Notes: a model not told the origin generated them from the letters alone. Counted from the stretch's first letter, positions 10,606-22,219 are shown. The stretch is 64,000 bases of DNA from Cordia subcordata (GCA_028554755.1 JAPTOF010000015.1:12783501-12847500), one strand, 5' to 3'. Program-made: numbers and translations.

Positions 10606-11263
10606 TTTTTAATACCATTTTTATGCTTTTTGAAATTAATTGAGAATATTTATTGAAAATTTTAATTACTTTAATTATATCTTTATGCATGTATGATTAA
10701 AGGGAAAAAAGTCAATTGGAAGAAAAAAATGAAAAAGAATGGAAAGAAAAGGGAAGAAGTAGTTTTCAAAAGAAAAATTTGCAGAAGTCAAGCAAGAGAA
10801 AGATATAGGAAAAAGAAAGAAGATAAAATGAGACTTAAAGTCATTACTTGCAGAAAAGGAAAAAAACAAAAGAAAAGAAAAGAAAAGAAAATGAGACATT
10901 CCTAAAACACTACGTGCAGCTAGCATTCCTAAAACGCTTTTCTAATATTTCTGAAATCGCCTAAAAAATTGTAATGTTTTTGTAAATAAAAATAAAATTT
11001 GTAATATTAAAAAAAAAAAAGCCGGAATAGAAAGCACAGCCACGGAGTACATCTTTGTTACCCTAATTAGTTATTCCAGACGTTTCACACACGTTAAGCA
11101 CACCCTGTCTAATCGGAACACGGATGGTGATTGATAAGATAGTTGATGCAATGATATATTTTTCGTTCTTTTTCTTTTTTCTTTTTATTTTAAGAGAAGA
11201 CAAAAGTCGAGTACAATATGTATTTAGCGAGAACTGATATTTGGACCACTCATATTAAAGTGA
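10606..11263. other. Gene-free spacer; right direct-repeat copy and a purine-rich tract
   Basis: About 10615-10720 repeats 8150-8260. Positions 10695-10905 are A/G-rich; the Lys-rich frame there and its reverse are composition artefacts. A run of 12 A follows at about 11008. No gene is supported. Confidence 0.5.
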
Positions 11264-11272
11264 GAGTAATAC
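11264..11272. repeat. Left 9-bp target-site duplication of MULE-2
   Basis: GAGTAATAC directly precedes the left terminal inverted repeat and is repeated exactly at 18714-18722. Confidence 0.94.
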
Positions 11273-11490
11273 AAAAATTTTTTATACCCTTATTTTAAAT
11301 TTTTATCGCAAAAATACCCTACTTTTTAAATTTTTTTTTAAAAAATACACTTTTCAGTAAGTCATCTACGATAGGTGACTTACCGTTTGCCACGCTGTCA
11401 GAGCATATGTTGATTAAATGATAAGTGACTTACTGTCTGACATGCTGTCAGCACGAATCTCGTAGAACGGTAAGTCACTTACCATTCCTT
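11273..11490. repeat. MULE-2 left terminal/subterminal region
   Basis: About 110 bp at the outer end match the right end in inverted orientation. Further in, the motif GTAAGTCA(T/C)CTAC and its complement (GTGACTTACC, AAGTGACTTACTG) occur at least four times up to about 11485. These are candidate transposase-binding repeats. Confidence 0.85.
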
Positions 11491-11736
11491 TATAGCATTA
11501 CTTCCCTTTGAACGGTAATTCACCTACGAACCCTGAATGGCTTGAACCCTCATTTAATCCCTGCTCTTTCATTCTCGGAAGCCCCAACATTCCCGATCCA
11601 AAATTCTTATTACCCACATATAATCTGCCCAGTTTCCTTAATTTTCGAAATGCCCAAAATCTCTCAAATTCTCTTCTACACATACATACTTTTATATTAT
11701 TCTCTAATATTTTTTAATTAGTCAAAAAATATAAAT

Positions 11737-14306
11737 ACAGTCTCTGTTCTTTTATATTACGACGGAGAAAAAATTAATGGCTCTTACCTTATTGATTATA
11801 AAACTACGAAGCCAGTTGGTAAGGTCAAAATAACATATGAAACATCATACAATGAATTTGTTTATAGCGTCTATGAGAAGCTTAATTTGCGTTATGGCAA
11901 CGACAGGGTTGAGCTATCGCATTATTTCCAATCAGGGGTCGTACAATTACAGTATCCATATTTCAGCGAGGCGGCAATTAGCAACGATGAAGATTTGATA
12001 GACGTGTTTCAGATAGCTTGTGATGATAATAACATGAATAATGCTCATATTATTGTTGAAGTAGAGACAGACGACGTATACATTCCGCAACGAAGTAGTG
12101 ATTTCCAGTGTGATGGCGCCGTTCCCAACTTGAATGCCGAACCATCACATTACATCGTTGCTGGGAGTGACATACCAGGGTCATCTCATTGTGTGAGGGT
12201 GCACTTGAATACGGATACATTTCAGTCCGAACCAGACGAAGAAGATAAAGATATGGCCCTGAACGAGAACGATGCCTGGTATAATGATGATGATGTCTTC
12301 AATGAAAATTCAAACCCTGGGAACGTTAATGCTAAATGTGAGGGGCCATCAGATGGTGCGGGGTCCAGTGGCGGTACGGTATCAATGTACATGGTACTTG
12401 AAACTCCTCAGTTCAATACCGTTAGTCAAGAATATTATATGGATAGTATAGAGAAGCACAAAATGCACCTATTTTAGGACGAGAACGAGAAGGAATTGGC
12501 CAAAGAAATGGTTTTCCCGTCTAAGAAGGATGCAATTCAGGTGGTTCAGATGTGCTCGATAAAGGTACAACATGAATACAAAGTCAGGACGTCTGAACCA
12601 AATTTTTGGGTTGTTTGTTGTGTAAATGCTTCCAACCTTAGAAATCTATATAAGTTGGAATTGCGGGCAATTCGAGAATCCATGCACCGCTAGTTTGAAA
12701 TAACAAAGCATTGGGAGGTGCATTATTGCTTCGGTAATAGACGAAGGTCCAACCATAAAAATGTTACCGCTGCGCTGGTTGGATATACGGTTATGCATTT
12801 CGTAAATCACAAACTTGATTTCAAGGCAGGTTTTGTACCAGCACACATTATGGACACCTTTCACGTGAACATTTCATATGGAAAGGCATGGCGTGGCCAA
12901 AATAAGTCTATCGAAATGCTGTATGGCGATTGGGACGAGTCGTACCAGCTATTTCCACGATTTTTTAGAGTCAAGGCAATTAATCCGGGGATAGTTGTAA
13001 CATAAAAGTTCTTCTAATGGTTGACGTAGGGAAGCAAAATTTTCGATTATGTGTTTTGGGCATTTGCGCCATGCATTGCAGCGTGGAGACATTGTTGTCC
13101 AGTGTTATCTCTCGACAGGACTCACCTGCGTGGTCAATATAAGGGACATCTTCTAACAATATTGACAACTGATGCGAACGGGTAGATCTTACGGTTGGCG
13201 TTTGTAGTTGTCGATGTAGAGACATCTGATAGTTGGCCATGGTTCCTTCAACTGGTACGAATGCATTTTCTCCATGATATGGAGGAGATTTGCATAGTGT
13301 CTGATAGACATGCAGGAATTTTTGCTGCCATGAATCGTATCTCATCTGATGGGTAATTGCGGGTGAAACATTGGATATGCTTGAGGAACCTCAAAAGCAA
13401 TGTCACGAAATAGTTCCACAACCAGTATATAAAGGACTTATGTTGGAGAGCTGTTAAGAAAAATCAAGTCCACAAACACGTAGAAGTAATGCAAAAAATT
13501 TTAGAAGTTGACCCAACACCAAGCAGGGCTAGTAGATGGGCATACGAATACCTAACTAACATAGACCGCGAGATGTGGACGCTATGTGCTGATGGAGGTT
13601 ATCAGTAGGGTATGATGACTACAAACAGTGTGGAGTGTTTCAACGGTGTCCTTGTTGGGGTGAGGTATTTGCCTATCACAACATTAGTATCGCACACTTT
13701 CATGAACTGTGTTGAATAGTTCTACAACCGGTCTATACATGTGAGGCACTTGGCAGGACAAGAATTTGTCATCCCGGTTAGAGTGAGAGAATTGTTTGAC
13801 AAATGGGAGGCAAAGTCACACCTTCATAACGTGTTCCATTTTTACTATGAAACATGTACAACACAGGTTGGTCGGTTGCCGGAATCATTTACTGACAGAC
13901 GTCCTGTACAAGTGGTCAGATTTTACGAGAAGACATGTACCTACGGCAAGTGGACAACTTATCATTTGCCATGTTCGTATGCCTAGGTAGTAGCACGCTA
14001 TTTGAATGTAATATCATCAAACCTATTCCCACTTGAATATAAGGTGGAAGCATACAAGGCTACATATTCCATCCCATTTCAACCATTGGGACACATTGAT
14101 TATCGGCCAGAGACACCTACTTGGCAATTGCAACCTAATCCAGGCAGGTTGTGCAAAGAAATAGAGGACCCGTAAGGGGTAGACGCATCCTTAATGAGAT
14201 GGATCACTCGAACCAAGTTGCTACACGAAGGTGTTGAAATTGCGGTCAACCAAGGCGCACCGTTACCAAGTGCCCCCAAAATCAAACTAACTTCACACCA
14301 CAATAG
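11737..14306 (+). pseudogene. MuDR-type MULE transposase pseudogene (full length, many stops)
   Basis: The N-terminal module resembles that of MULE-1 (LLYYDGEKINGS, LRYGNDRVELSHY, NNAHIIVEVETDDVY). It is followed by an acidic linker, the DNA-binding domain (MVFPSKKDAIQVVQ) and GKAWRGQNKSIEMLYGDWDE. The catalytic region follows in pieces across frames: LSLDRTHLRGQYKGHLL (first Asp, near 13110), IVSDRHAGIFAAMN (second Asp, near 13300) and NSVECFNGVL (Glu, near 13630). Then come a SWIM-like segment, TYGKWTTYHLPCSYA (13940-13980), with the expected Cys-x-Cys and His altered, and a C-terminal zinc-knuckle remnant, NCGQPRRTVTKCPQN (14230-14295). Stops occur at 12475, 12691, 13003, 13606 and elsewhere. 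No ATG precedes the conserved N-terminus in frame; an in-frame TAG lies at 11719. Confidence 0.9.
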
Positions 14307-14602
14307 TTGTGATAAACTTTGTCCATCGTGTAACTTGTAATAATGTTTGATATAGATGTATTGTATTGTATTCACTATGTGTAATATTTAAAGCATTGAA
14401 TTGCTTTAATTTTCAATGTATTTTGGGTTGTAATGTTTGATGTAATCTTGGTGCAGTAGTAGTTACGAATACCAAACTGTAATGCATGTTAAACTTGTTT
14501 GCTAAAGGTAAAGAATTCATATACATACAATTAAGGATAAATTACATGAAAGAATAAATGACAAAAAAGAATTAAAAAACAAGCTATCCTATGTCTCACA
14601 TG
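14307..14602. other. Spacer between the two convergent MULE-2 genes
   Basis: AT-rich, with TTGTAATGTTTGATATA/TTGTAATGTTTGATGTA repeated about 90 bp apart. It probably holds the converging 3' ends. No gene. Confidence 0.5.
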
Positions 14603-17081
14603 CTAGAAGATGTCCCTTCTTTGCGCGAGGGGGTTGGACTCGTCCAGGTTGCAAGGTAGCCGGGCACTTCCCAGCTTACTGTGGTGGCAAATCCTCAGTC
14701 GTGGTCTGTCAATCCCCACCCTGGTCATCACCCTGATCACCGCCCTGCTCCTTACCCTGCTCCTCCGGGGACGGGGCAAGATAGTCTTCAACCTATAGGG
14801 GGGAGGTAAAAGGATTCGGCTCACTGTGTCCCCTTGAATGCATATATTGGGTCTCTGTCAATGCTGTTGAGGGCATGTTCATCTGCGTCAGTTCGTACAC
14901 AAACGAAGATGACATGGGTGGACGCAAAGGAGCAGATGGGGTCGACATAAATGAAGCTATGCTGTGACTAGCCAGGGTAAACTGCATGTATGACAATCCA
15001 CTGGTCCCTGGCTGGGTCTACTGTGGGAGTTGAGTCCACTGAGTGGACCGTGATGGATATGACTGGTAGCCCCACTAGTAAGTCGGGATAGGCTGCTGTG
15101 GGAGGTGTGGGCCTACTAGTATGACGGTAGGGGCTACTGTGGGGGTGTATAGGCCTGTTACGCATAGTTTGTCAGGGTGGGCTGTAGGGGTGTCTGGGTC
15201 CACGGGTAGGTAGGGGGTGCTGAGACCATTGCGTCTGTATTGCTAGCTGGGTCGATGTATCCGGGAGGTCAAAATACGAGGGCGTAGCCAATATGTCGTT
15301 GTGCTGCGTCTGCTTCAGTAACTGCTGCATTTGGGACACAACATGATCCATCTTCGGCCAAAAATGCTCCTGTACCAACGTACCCTGGGTGTACTGCTGG
15401 GAGGCGCGTTGCATATGGTGAAACGCACGACCCAAGGTCGAAGCCTATACAACATATATAGTAAAAGGGCTTGACTTCATATTATACCCCCTGACAAATA
15501 CATGAAATGTGCCAATAACCAATGTGGTAAACTTACCATAAAATGCTTGTCTTGTGCTGTCGCCAGATATCTCGCATGACGAGGAACCCAAGACGGATTG
15601 CCAATCCAGATGATGGAATGGCGTCGATACCAATGTATGTACTGCTGCAGGTATACTGGATCTGGCCCATCCTCCACGGCATCGTTCACTATAACTGCCT
15701 GGGCATTTGCCCAATATGCATACCAACGTGCCACGTCTGTGGCCTTCAGCACCTCCTTTCTTTTCAAATGTGACTGTGACATGAACGGCTCAGGGGTGTC
15801 TGGGATCGGCTGGCGCATTCTAAATTGGCGCATCACACGGTCAGCTCGATGCCATTCAACCACACTACCACACAGCAGGGGTACCTTAGCCCTTCATTAT
15901 TCCGACCCCTTTGTGCAGTATTCCAGTAGCTCCCCGATTAGGTCCTTATACAGCTGTCAAGTAAACTGTAATGTAAAAGTACAGAGATATATTGGGTTAT
16001 TACTATTTCGTTAACATTGAAATAAATGAAACATATGACCTAAAATTGCAAATCAAAACAAACCTGGTCGGGCTGCAGCTTCTCAATAACGTCACGATAA
16101 AATAGTAGGCCCCCGTTGGCCGTGTCCCTAAACTCTTTATCTGTGAGAGCATCGCCCTGCGTGGCGCATCCAGTAAGTTCCAATTGACCTCTACAAAGTG
16201 CATCCTGCTTTGGATGTACTGGGGCTTGGGCTCAAGGAGTGTGGGTCAAAAATAGTCGAACTTGTCCCATATCCACCACTGCAGATAAACAGTAACATTA
16301 ACACAATTACGAAATTATATACATGTTTGATATAAAAAAGGAAGTGACTGATGCCAAGTACCTGCATCAGGGTGACTCTGCCACACAAGTATGTCCTATC
16401 GGAATAAACGAAAGCATCGAACCCTTTGTACAAACGTGCAAGCACTGCAACGCCTCAGTTCATTCCCTTCACGGCCTCAATGTCCCGTAGCAAAAGCAAC
16501 CAGTTCATATTCCCCCAACTTTCACTAGCATCGGTAAAAAGATGAGAAACTATGTAGCTAAACATCCATAAATGGGCACACCGCGCTGCAGCAGCACTAT
16601 TGGGATCTTGCTGGTGAGTCATCTCATACAACTTTTTTACCTTAGACAGCCTAATCTTCTCGGTTCTCGGCTCTATATGTGACTCTGTCACTGTAATGTC
16701 ATAAAGAGGCCTCGTGGTATTTAAGTGCGGAATAGGAACACTAGACATAGGTAACCCCCATTAGACAGCCACATCCTGTGAGGTGATAATGGCCTCTCCA
16801 ATGGGTAAGTGGAAGCTGTGTGTCTCTGTTAGCCACCTCTCTACGATGGCTATCAATAAGGTATGGTCGAGTTTATGCCAACCTGCCTTATAACACTCGT
16901 AGAACCTTACACGCAATAACACTTTCTAAACTAAAAGGTGCTCAAGGCTATTGAATAAGTACCCGTCTCCTCGCTAGGTCTATAACTCCTTTGACATGGT
17001 GTACCCCATCAAAATCCGCGTCCTGTGTTGGGTATAATGTAACAAGATGGATGCATCCTGGGGTCTAAGGCGGACATCCAT
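14603..17081 (-). pseudogene. Plant Mobile Domain (MAIN/PP7L-like) pseudogene in MULE-2
   Basis: From ATG at 17081 (minus), the start reads MDVRLRPQDASILLHYT, then stops, then ERWLTETHSFHLPIGEA and ITSQDVAV-stop-WGLP (about 16865-16745), the signature opening of the Plant Mobile Domain. It continues with LYEMTHQQDPN and NMNWLLLLRDIEAV (16455-16748), then LYKGFDAFVYSDRTYLCG. A GT donor near 16362 and a cag acceptor near 16280 lead into WWIWDKFDYF. A second intron (about 16062-15958) leads to LYKDLIGELLEYC, and then VVEWHRADRVMRQFRMRQPIP (15780-15863), another family signature. The downstream part (to about 14603) is Pro/Gln-rich and weakly conserved. Several in-frame stops make it a pseudogene. 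Host relatives (MAIN, MAIL1) act in genome stability and silencing; the function of TE-borne versions is unknown. Confidence 0.85.
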
Positions 17082-17094
17082 GCTGTATCCTATG

Positions 17095-17880
17095 ATCAAA
17101 CAATTAACATGCGTAAATAATATTAAATTATATAATATCCTAGTAAATTACAAGAAATTCCTAAGAAAATTTCTTATATTTATTTTCTAATAAATTATTT
17201 TAATTTCATATTAAATTATATTACTTTTCTATTCAAATAAACTACATTCAAATCCTAATAAATTACACCATATTCCTAATAAGTTACAAACAATTATATT
17301 AATTTTCTAGTCAAATAAATTTTATTAAATTCTTAATAAATTACAAGAAATTCCTAAGGAAATTTCTTATATTTAATTTCTCATTATTTTAATTTCATAT
17401 TAAATTATATTACTTTTCTAATCAAATAAACTACATTCAAATCCTAATAAATTGCACCATACTTCTAATAAATTACAATCAATTATATTAATTTTTTAAT
17501 CAAATGAACTTTATTAAATTCCTAATAAATTACAAGAAATTCCTAAGGAAATTTCTTATATTTATTTTCTAATAAATTATTTTAATTTTTTATTAAATTA
17601 TATTACTTTTATATTCAAATAAACTACATTCTTGTTCGTAATAAATTATATAATATTCCTAATAAATTACAAACAATTATATTAATTTTATAATCAAATA
17701 AACTTTATTAAATTCCTAATAAATTATAAGAAATTCCTAAAGAAATTTCTTAGCCATATTTTTAATAAATTATATTAATTTCCTATTAAATTATTTTATT
17801 TTTCTAATCAAATAAACTATATTCTCGTTCCTAATAAATTACAATCAATTACACTATATTCCTAATAAATTTGCATAAGT
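17095..17880. repeat. Four tandem ~190-bp AT-rich units in MULE-2
   Basis: The phrase CAAGAAATTCCTAA (or TAAGAAATTCCTAA) occurs at 17151, 17344, 17533 and 17727, giving a period of 189-194 bp. Each unit also contains TTTCTTATATTTATTTTCTA, CAAATAAACTACATTC and CTAATAAATTAC. Sub-repeats of CCTAATAAATTAC at about 30 bp occur within units. The array lies upstream of the Plant Mobile Domain gene start, where its promoter would be expected. Confidence 0.85.
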
Positions 17881-18584
17881 TTTTAATGTCAAATCAAAAT
17901 TTCAGTTCTATAAATTTTCTAAAAATCAAAAATTTTCTAAAATCTTTCTAAATTTTCGAAATACTATATATTTCTAACTAAAGAAAAAGGTCATACATTA
18001 CAAAATTATGTTAAATATCCTAAAAAAAAGATAAATAAATTATTTAAATTACTACAAAATAATGCAATTCAAAATATATACATATACAATATTCATATGC
18101 CGTAAAAAATATATATACACATGCATGTAAAATAAACACACATACACACACACACATATATATTAAAACACATATAGTTATACATATATCAATGTCACAT
18201 ATGCATATACTGTATACATATGTACATACTATATACATTACACATACACATACGATCGCACATTAACAACACGTATATACACGTGAAAATCAATATATAA
18301 TAAATAAAAAGGTGAGAATTTAGAAAACTTACAAGTGAAGGCAATTTCCTAGGCTTGGAGTATAATTTTTTTGCAAAAAAATGGGTTGGGAGGGGATTTT
18401 GTTCGGCCTAAAAATGGTGGCTTGCGGGTGGGGGAGGGAACTTTTTTCATAGAGAGAAGGAAAAATGGGGAGTAGGGAAGGGGGAAGGGGGGGTATATAA
18501 AGGCCAAAAAATGCTAGGTCATGACTTATTGTTTTCATTAAAGCCTGAATCGTTAATTTTTTAAATTTTTTTTCAAATTCCAGG
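17881..18584. other. AT-rich MULE-2 interior with (CA)/(TA) microsatellite
   Basis: Positions 18060-18300 are a TATACACATATG-type microsatellite. Positions 18340-18520 contain short G runs (GGTTGGGAGGGG, GGGGGAAGGGGGG) and a possible TATATAAAGG (18494-18503) reading right. There is no gene; the reading frames here are simple-sequence artefacts. Confidence 0.5.
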
Positions 18585-18713
18585 ATAAGTGAACGGTAAG
18601 TCACCTACCGTTTCGGTAGATGACTTACCGAAAATGGGTATTTTTGAAACAAATTTAAACAGTAAGATATTTTTGTGATAAAAATTTAAAATAAGGGTAT
18701 AAAAATTTTTTTT
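18585..18713. repeat. MULE-2 right terminal inverted repeat
   Basis: Reverse complement of the left end, including GGTAAGTCACCTACCGTTTC and CGGTAGATGACTTACCG, which together form a short near-palindrome. Confidence 0.88.
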
Positions 18714-18722
18714 GAGTAATAC
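18714..18722. repeat. Right 9-bp target-site duplication of MULE-2
   Basis: GAGTAATAC, identical to 11264-11272. Confidence 0.94.
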
Positions 18723-18855
18723 CACTTGGCCACTAGGTTTTTTTTTTCCCTTGTTTTGAATGTGATAGAAAGCATAATAGAGATAAGTTTTACCTGCATA
18801 TCGTGACGTGGCTTATTTGAGCGTATATGTTTATACTATTTTTATATATATTAAA

Positions 18856-18860
18856 TTCTC
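18856..18860. repeat. Left 5-bp target-site duplication of Copia-1
   Basis: TTCTC, repeated at 35143-35147 immediately beyond the other LTR. Confidence 0.8.
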
Positions 18861-19038
18861 TATAAGGGAGAATAGAGCAGGAGAAAAGTATGTATATTCT
18901 TCATATGATGAGTGTGTCTTTATATACACGTACAAGACTGAGGTGATAAGTATTGAGAGGATTACAATCAACAAATAAGATAATGATAAAGTTAACATTA
19001 GTATTATCGTAAGTATATCAGCCTATTTACCTCTAATA
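18861..19038 (-). repeat. Copia-1 3' LTR (178 bp)
   Basis: Read on minus it runs from TATTAGAGG to CCCTTATA. It matches 34979-35142 except for scattered substitutions and about 14 bp (around ATACACGTACAAGA) missing from the right copy. The LTR starts TA rather than the usual TG. Confidence 0.88.
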
Positions 19039-19043
19039 TGCCT

Positions 19044-20450
19044 TCACAAGATGGTGGTGCCATTGGCTACACACATCTTGGATGTTAGCAGGTGGAATCG
19101 TGCCTTTGGTAGTGCTTTCGTTAGCGCATCAGCTAGCTGGTCGATGGTCGAAATGTGAGACATTTGCAACAATCCTTTGGCAACCATCTCTCGAACAAAG
19201 TGATAGTCCAAGGCTAAATGCTTCATTTTGGAGTGAAAAATCGGGTTTTGGATCTAACATATCTATGTGGTTGTAGCGGCAATAGACCGATATTCACATT
19301 CTATAGAGGAATGTGTTATCGTCCTTTGTTTCCTGGAGCTCCAGTACACTGGATTATCCCCTAAAAATACTATATAAGCTTAGATTGAGGTGTAATCATC
19401 CCTGTTTCCAGCCCAGTCCACATCAGAAAAAGCTATAATATTTAAGTTCAAACTCTTTTTCAATAAAAGTCCATGGTAGAGGGTTCTTTTTAGATAACAC
19501 ATTAGCTGCTTTGTTGATTCCCAATGAGATTGCTTGGGCAGTGCATAAACTGAGCTAGTTTATTTACCGTGTATGTGATGTCAAGTTGTGTAAGTGATAA
19601 ATATTGAAGTCCACCTATTGAGCTCCTATAACTAGTAGCATTTTGAAGCATGTTGTCATCTTTAGCTGATAGACTTGTCAAAGTTCTCATTGGGATTGCT
19701 GAGTCTTTTGCACCTTGCATATTAAACCTCTCTAAGATGTCACAAATGTATTTATGCTGGGACAAGAGCATACCATGAGAGCAAGGAATTGCTTTCACCC
19801 CCAGAAAGCAAGACAGCGATCCGAGGTTTTTGAATAAGAATTGGCGAGCTAAGGCCTCAATGATTGTCTGAACAAAGGGTGCCGAATTTCTTGTCACCAA
19901 GATATCATCAACATACACTAAAAGATATGCTAACACTCACCAGATCTGTAGATGAATAAGGATGTATTAGATTTGGCATTGACAAAGCCCAACAAAAGAA
20001 TATAGCCCTGTAGCTTTGTGTACCAGGCTCGTGGAGCATGTTTGAGGTCGTGTAATGATCGTTGTAGATGATAAACATGTGTTGGTCAATTTGGATCAAG
20101 GAATCCTGGTGGTTGAGTCATGAATACTTCCTCAGTCAAGTGACCATGAAGGAATGCATTATTGACATCCAACTGATGCACTTGCCAACCACGAGAAATT
20201 GCAATTGTAAGTACAACACAAACAGTGGTCGGTTTGACCACTAGATTGAAAGTATCAGTAAAGTCAATTCCTAGTTGTTGGTGGGATTCTTTCGTGACAA
20301 GCCTAGCCTTGTAACGGGAGACAGTGCCATTGGCATTCCGTTTAATTCGAAACATCCATTTGCACCCAATTACATTTTGAGCATTTTCTCTAGGGACTAG
20401 CTACCATGCATGGTTTTTACGCAACGCACTTGCTCTCCTTCATAGAGCAA
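19044..20450 (-). pseudogene. Copia-1 reverse transcriptase-RNase H fragment
   Basis: Minus-strand pieces in order: [20 protein letters not shown] and [20 protein letters not shown] (20450-20086), the catalytic LLVYVDDILVT (Tyr-Val-Asp-Asp codons at 19915-19904), GLQYLSLTQLDITYTVNKL (about 19600), and the RNase H C-terminus, [10 protein letters not shown] and [12 protein letters not shown] (19226-19044). Stops and frame changes separate them, for example near 19936 and 19510. These are the diagnostic Ty1/copia domains. The polyprotein is broken and ends at the Gypsy junction near 20520. Confidence 0.93.
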
Positions 20451-20520
20451 ATCTCCCTCTTACTTTCTCTAGTGCATTCCGTTTCAGCACCTGATTTCTC
20501 CTCCATATACTTTGAAACAT

Positions 20521-20525
20521 GTTAA
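20521..20525. repeat. Left target-site duplication of the nested Gypsy
   Basis: GTTAA directly before the left LTR; GTTAG (33240-33244) follows the right LTR. One mismatch in five. Confidence 0.7.
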
Positions 20526-20844
20526 TGATGTGCCTTGATTTGTTTAGGTATATTGACGCCATAAGCTTGCATTTTAGATGGATTCTAGAGCTTTACAAGT
20601 ACAACTGCATGGTAGTTTGTGCATTAAACTTAATAATGCTTGCTTGATAAGGTTTGCATGCTTTAGTGTTCATTTGAGCCATTTTGAATATGTAAAGTGT
20701 GTTTTAGCGTATTCTAAGTGCCGTTGAATGACGGGTGAGTACCGGGATTGAGATTGAGCAAATTTAGGTGCATATGCATGTCTTAAGGTTCAATTTCATG
20801 TTTAGAAGGGTAATTGTGTGCATATTGGGTGCGTGATTAGTTAA

Positions 20845-21549
20845 GGGAGAATGCCATTTCCCCCTATGAGTTGTAGCATAAATCCCAAATTCCCCTATTA
20901 AGATTTATTTTTGCACACTTTCCCCCATAATAGTAAGTTTCACCAAACAATGCCTTATCTTAATTATTCTTTTAGTTTTTGTGTTAAGTTTTTAAATTGT
21001 TAGTTTATAAAAAGTTATACTTTGAAATTAAAAAAATTAATTTGATACACACACATATATAAAAGAAGATTTTATTTAATTTTTTATTAATTTGTATAAT
21101 AACTATTTTTACTTTTTATTTTTATTTTTAAATGATTAGCTGGTTGAAAACATGATACGATTGGATAGGAAAAAATAATTCAATTTGAAATATATATTAG
21201 AAACAATTATTTTAAAGTGAGTTTAATTTTTCTTTTATAGTGTGTATAGGACAGTTTTTGTAAAATAAGTAGCTTTTCTTTTCTTTGTATTTTGATTTTT
21301 TTTTATTCTTTATTTTATTAGTGACTCATCGATCTATTGAATGATCTTATTATTTTTTTGTCTACTATCTTTCTTTTTTCTTTTCTTTTCTCTTTTGGGT
21401 CATAAAATTGAAAAAAAAAATAAAGATGCCTTTAATATAAGGCTTTGTTTGGGAAAATTGAAGTTATGGGAGAATATGGGTAAAACTAAAATTTCATGGG
21501 AGAATTTAAGATTTAACTGAAAACTCATGGGGGGAAATGGGATTTACCC
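20845..21549. mobile_element. 705-bp MULE-type MITE inside the Athila left LTR
   Basis: Absent from the right LTR, which gives the empty site GCGTGATTGGTTAATTGATG. Ends are inverted repeats of over 100 bp: GGGAGAATGCCATTTCCCCC at the left, and in reverse complement GGGTAAATCCCATTTCCCCC at the right; both continue with CATGAGTT/TATGAGTT and AAATTC(C/T)CC. Flanking duplications are GATTAGTTAA (20835-20844) and GATTGGTTAA (21550-21559), 10 bp with one mismatch, fitting Mutator-type integration. The AT-rich interior has no gene, so it would depend on a transposase supplied in trans. Confidence 0.9.
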
Positions 21550-22219
21550 GATTGGTTAATTAATGGACAAGTGCGTGATTGGTTAATTGATGGACAAGTG
21601 CATGTTGTTTATGTGAAATCTTTAAGACTGTTGCTTATTTTCTTCTTGTTTTTATTCTAGTCTTTTATTAGTTAGATTATATTATAGCATTAGATTAGAT
21701 TCTAGATATAACTTACTTTAGTAGGTTAAGTAATTATTTAGCATAATATAGGTTATTAGTAATGTACAGTAGTTTAATAGCACATTTTATATATTAGTTC
21801 ATTAGTATACCAACTTAGTATAGTTTATTAGTTTATATGAGTATAATAGTATGGTAATAATATAGTTCTAGTAATTCAGTATAGGCATTGTATTAATATT
21901 AGTTTATCATATTTGCAGTATATTAGATTTTATTACTTATTTCGCATGCATCATATTTGCACATCATCAGCAAAATAACAGCAACTAATTGTAAGACCAG
22001 TTATTTCCTTCAGTCCTCACAATCACGTGCACACCACAATTAAGCCATGCACGCACAACTCATTTCCTTTTCAACTGCAATTCAATTGCAAGCCTTTATG
22101 CCATTTTTATTCCTAGGTTCAAATTCAAGAAAAGAGCAGCAACTTCTGGACTCTTAAGGGATAAGGCGGTTGAGCAATTTCAGCAGGGGATCGACATTGA
22201 GGAGGGGACTTCTTGCATC

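Larger units (their letters stand above)
11273..18713 (+). mobile_element. MULE-2, two-gene Mutator-like element carrying a Plant Mobile Domain gene
   Basis: The element is 7,441 bp with an exact 9-bp target duplication and inverted ends. The left end starts AAAAATTTTTTATACCCTTA; the reverse complement of the right end starts AAAAAAAATTTTTATACCCT. Both then share TATTTTAAATTTTTATC. Next inside come inverted copies of GGTAAGTCACCTACCG-like motifs. The plus strand carries a full-length but decayed MuDR-type transposase (11737-14306). The minus strand carries a convergent, decayed Plant Mobile Domain gene (14603-17081). Between that gene's start and the right end lie AT-rich tandem repeats. Linkage of Plant Mobile Domain genes with MULEs is known from other plant genomes. 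This copy appears non-functional in both genes. Confidence 0.94.

Noticed and set aside
10693..10926. Lys-rich and Phe/Ser-rich frames on opposite strands
   Set aside because: They translate an A/G-rich tract; composition artefact.
15543..16014. Plus-strand frames of 76 and 138 codons
   Set aside because: Antisense shadows of the Plant Mobile Domain pseudogene, whose family signatures read on the minus strand.
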